Below are positions 61,093 to 64,000 of a DNA stretch of 64,000 nucleotides, one piece after another. Source of the DNA: Branchiostoma lanceolatum (Eukaryota > Chordata > Leptocardii > Amphioxiformes > Branchiostomatidae); contig NC_089738.1 of NCBI RefSeq assembly GCF_035083965.1, forward strand, positions 6,989,734 through 7,053,733, read 5' to 3'. Position numbers and translations under genes: made by a program. The notes under the pieces were generated by a model. The model ran no database searches and was not told where the DNA came from. It worked only from the letters and a program-made list of their open reading frames with translations. Position 1 is the stretch's first letter; each line of letters begins with the position of its first letter.

Positions 61093-61095
61093 TGA
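60816..61095. repeat. (CA)n microsatellite in gene IV
   Basis: About 280 bases of interrupted CA repeats with CATGCACA variants, in the intron before exon 5. It corresponds in position to the tract in gene III. Confidence 0.97.
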
Positions 61096-62764
61096 ACACA
61101 CACGCACACTCAGAAGAAAGGGCTTTGTTTAGGCAAACATTCTCATGCATAATTACAATTTCAGCAATTACCCTGATTGGCCACAACAGCGAGGCACGGA
61201 CACATGTAGTCGGGATTGAGAATCCAGGTGCCTACTCCAGGGATGTGACATACTGGAATAGCATGGAACAAGTGAGAGCTGTGGTGGACCAGTCAACTCT
61301 GTGCAAACAGCAAATCAAAGTAAATGTTGTTTACATATCCAGTCTCATTGTTTACATTTCAGTTGGATGATATTTGTGGTATGAAGTTTATTTCGATTAC
61401 TATAATTACATGTAGCTAGAAATAACGCAAATATGTATATCCAGTATGAATGCCATGGTTCAGTGATTTGGAGCTCTACCACACCCTACGCCTGGTGGGT
61501 GACTTGGGATGGTCGCCAGGCTGACTACTGGGGAGGTGCCAGTCCTGGAAGTGGGAAATGTGCATGTGGACAATCAGGTGATTATAAAGCATCAACCCCC
61601 TGCATGCAGGCTATACGGGGTAGTAGTAGTAAAGTAGCATAAGCAGATGTGCCACATGTCCACCTTTGATTCATAGACAGCGATTTCTTATGGGTGGGTG
61701 GGTGACACAGGGTGGTTGCAGTTTTCTGTTTCCTTATCTGCTATTATTCTTTGACCCAGACAAATCAACCAAAGCCTCGTTATTGTTTGCTCTTCCTCTG
61801 CACAACAGGCACATGCTCTGGCAGATGCGACTGTGACGCCAATGATTACACATGGCGTGAGGATTCTGGGTTCCTGTCTCACAAAGATGACCTGCCAGTC
61901 ACCCAGCTTAGGTTTGGGGATACTGGTGATGGTCTTGAACAGGGTTATCACACCCTGGGGAAACTCATCTGCTACCCCTGAGTCTATCTGTGAATAATAT
62001 TGTCTGCCTGTTAAAGAATCCGGACAATTACCTTGTAACAGTGCAGTGAAGAAGTAACATGAATCAATTCATTACATATTTTGCATTACATTCCATTTAA
62101 CTAACAAGATAGCCAAGCTGTTACAATTGTTTACCTGCTTAGACATAGTAACAATTAGTAGAAGTAACATCAATTAATGCATTGCATATTTTGCATTACA
62201 TTCTACATTTAACTAACATATCATCTGAACTACTATTTGCTTAATTATCTTAAGATACCCCAGCTATTATAATTGAATGATATTAAATCTGAGATGTCAA
62301 TGTTTATGTTTTTATACAAGGTAGGTCATAGAAGTTTGATCAAATTCTAACCGAGTGGTTGACAAGTTGGAAAATATTTTGGTTTGCTTGTCATAAAGAT
62401 CCTGTCACTTGTGCGATTTGAGGTTTTTTTTAACGATCTCGCTCGATGCAAGGCCGTAAGAGGCCACTTCTCGGCATTGAACTAATTGATCTAATGTGGC
62501 ATAGGTGAGAGACAGCGGTGTGTGTTTGTTTTGAAGGTTTGTAGGTTGTATTCGGGGGGAAAGCAGTGGCCTGGGAGGGAATTCCAGAGTTTTGCAGTTC
62601 GTGGAAAAAAGCTGTATTATTGTACTGTTAAGTAGACAAGTAACACATATATCACATAAAACCCGATGATACATATATACATGTGAGCCCAGAACCCTGC
62701 TCATTAGACACAAATACGATAATAGGATAATGATGCTTGGAGTTGAACATATTTTAATGTCACT

Positions 62765-63535
62765 GGACACAAACACATGGAAAGAATAAACACAAATTAC
62801 CACAAACAAGGAGGTTTCAATGCAGTCATGTGTCTTAATCAAACCAAAATCATTTAAGTCTGGTTCTGTGTTTATTGTACCTCTTAACACGACTAGATAC
62901 AGGTGTCTCAACTCTTTTGACTCAAGCTCTGCTTTCCGTGATATATCCTGATAATTAGCAACCCTGAAACTGGACACAAACACACGGAAAGAATAAACAC
63001 AAATTACCAAAAACAAGGAGGTTTCAATGCAGTCATGTGTCTTAATCGAAGCAAAATCATCAAGTCTGTTTCTTTGTTTTTGTATCTCTGAACACGACTA
63101 GATACAGGTGACTCAATTCTTTTGATTCATGCTCTGTTTTTTGTAATATATCCTGATAAGCAACCATGGAACTGGACACAAACACACGGAAAGAATAAAC
63201 ACAAATTACCAAAAACAAGGAGGTTTCAATGAATTCCTGTGTCTTAATCGAAGCAAAATCATTTTAGTCTGGCTCTGTGTTTATTGTATCTCTGAACACG
63301 ACTAGATACAGGTGATTCAACTCTTTTGAGTCGTGCTCTGTTTTCTGTAATGTATCCTGATAAGCAGCCATGGAACTGGACACAACCACACGGAAAGAGT
63401 AAACACAAATTACCACAAACAAGGAGGTTTCAATGCAGTCATATGTCTCAATCGAACCAAAATCATTTAAGTCTAGCTCTGTGATTATTGTATTTCTGCA
63501 AATACGCCTGAACACAGGTGTTTCAACTCTTTACT
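62765..63535. repeat. ~204 bp tandem repeat, 4 copies
   Basis: Units start at about 62765, 62972, 63174 and 63378 (spacings 207, 202, 204). Same repeat as 31960-32400, again on the 3' side of an H-lectin exon. Confidence 0.88.
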
Positions 63536-63601
63536 TTAGATTGAACAAATTCAAAGCCTTGCTGTAACGAATATAATCAGTAGATTCAAGCTTGATACAC
63601 A

Positions 63602-63876
63602 TCATGCACAGGCCATCCAGGAAAGCCGAGCATAGTACAGCTTTGCATCTTCCCATGCACCAAAACGCACCGTCAGACCCGTTGTCGATTTTTCAGTAAC
63701 GTCGGTTTGGACACGAAGGGTAACGGTATGAGCGTGGTCCAGCACCGTCAAGCCGATCGTCACCACGGGGGTCGTCCGGAAGGCCCTGCTGAAGTTTGCG
63801 GTCTGGTAGTTGTAGCGGTAGCCGGAGCCGGTGGCGAGGACGTTGTAGGGATTGGTGGCCAACACACCGGTTTCAC
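63602..63876 (-). CDS. Last exon of a second H-type lectin gene (partial, continues past the window)
   Basis: 275 nt ending in TGA, almost identical to the lectin exon of gene V (32714-32440). It encodes ANFSRAF, VVTIGLTVLD, TTGLTVRFGAWED, RLSWMA. The acceptor (CCTCAG) is intact at 63877-63882. The upstream coiled-coil, collagen and signal exons would lie beyond 64000. It is convergent with gene IV, as gene V is with gene III. Confidence 0.8.
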
Positions 63877-64000
63877 CTGAGGAAGTTACAAGTGCATGTC
63901 CAAAGATGTTTTTTGTGCAACAATGCATTTAAACAAATTATGTCATCCACCGTCGTCCCTTCTTTCTTTTCAACTACGCCATTTTCTGACGCAGCCGGTT

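Larger units (their letters stand above)
58368..61981 (+). pseudogene. Gene IV: angiopoietin-like N-terminus + coiled coil + CNTNAP-type fibrinogen-like domain, frameshifted
   Basis: Exons: 58368-58436 (signal peptide MTFIVCLVFLTTAGFTSGQS), 58867-58992, 59559-59685 (coiled coil), 60296-60441, 61165-61319, 61445-61577, 61809-61981. Exon 2 replaces collagen with GQCSYTFVLPPSSVQQC, like the Cys-x-Tyr-Thr-Phe-x-Leu-Pro segment at the start of angiopoietins and EMILINs. Intron 2 begins GC (CAG|GCAAGA). Exon 4 has an extra 8 bases at about 60361-60368 (a GTAGCTAC duplication) that bring a TGA within a few codons; without them the exons would join to 306 aa. A partial extra copy of exon 4 precedes it at 60125-60190. 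All other splice sites and frames are intact, so this is a very recent pseudogene, a null allele, or an assembly error. An upstream in-frame ATG at 58356 is possible. Confidence 0.65.

Noticed and set aside
62765..63535. CRISPR-like array
   Set aside because: Units are about 204 bp and similar throughout, without short repeats and unique spacers; the genome is eukaryotic.

Overview
The window looks like genomic DNA of a cephalochordate, probably an amphioxus (Branchiostoma). Genes have several exons with GT-AG introns, and introns are full of LINEs, tRNA-derived SINEs, palindromic MITEs and long-TIR DNA elements. The main gene family joins signal peptide, short collagen, coiled coil and a fibrinogen-like domain of the contactin-associated-protein (CNTNAP) type. 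The species is inferred from this style; no search was run.

Layout. (1) 440-13638 (+): a secreted collagen/coiled-coil/fibrinogen-like gene (gene I), inflated by a nearly intact LINE, a 1.1 kb TIR element and a 3.9 kb long-TIR element; one exon is broken. (2) 17838-24645 (+): gene II, a membrane-anchored relative with cytoplasmic tail, TM helix, coiled coil and the same C-terminal domain. (3) 26425-31350 (+): gene III, the cleanest secreted copy (298 aa). (4) 35018-32440 (-): gene V, with the same signal-peptide and collagen exons spliced to a coiled coil and an H-type lectin domain (228 aa). (5) 39752-37435 (-): gene VI, an inverted, decayed copy of gene III, with a frameshifted LINE (35.7-37.3 kb) where its last exon should be. 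(6) 42960-53631 (+): a complete five-exon cytochrome P450 of the CYP2 type (492 aa). (7) 58368-61981 (+): gene IV, a fourth plus-strand copy whose second exon is angiopoietin/EMILIN-like instead of collagen, with a small frameshift. (8) 63876-63602 (-): last exon of a second H-lectin gene, cut by the window edge.

The cluster reads as a set of soluble and membrane-bound recognition proteins made by swapping modules. N-terminal parts (signal peptide + collagen, signal peptide + angiopoietin-like, or tail + TM) connect through coiled coils to one of two recognition heads (CNTNAP-type fibrinogen-like or H-type lectin). The coiled-coil-to-head junctions are all phase 1. The four secreted copies with a first exon share an E-box (TCACATGA/TCACGTGA) and a downstream ETS-like GAGGAAGT site, suggesting shared regulation. 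The convergent pair 'fibrinogen-like gene -> <- H-lectin gene' occurs twice, so the duplicated unit was probably larger than one gene. An innate-immune role is inference from domain types, not something the sequence proves.
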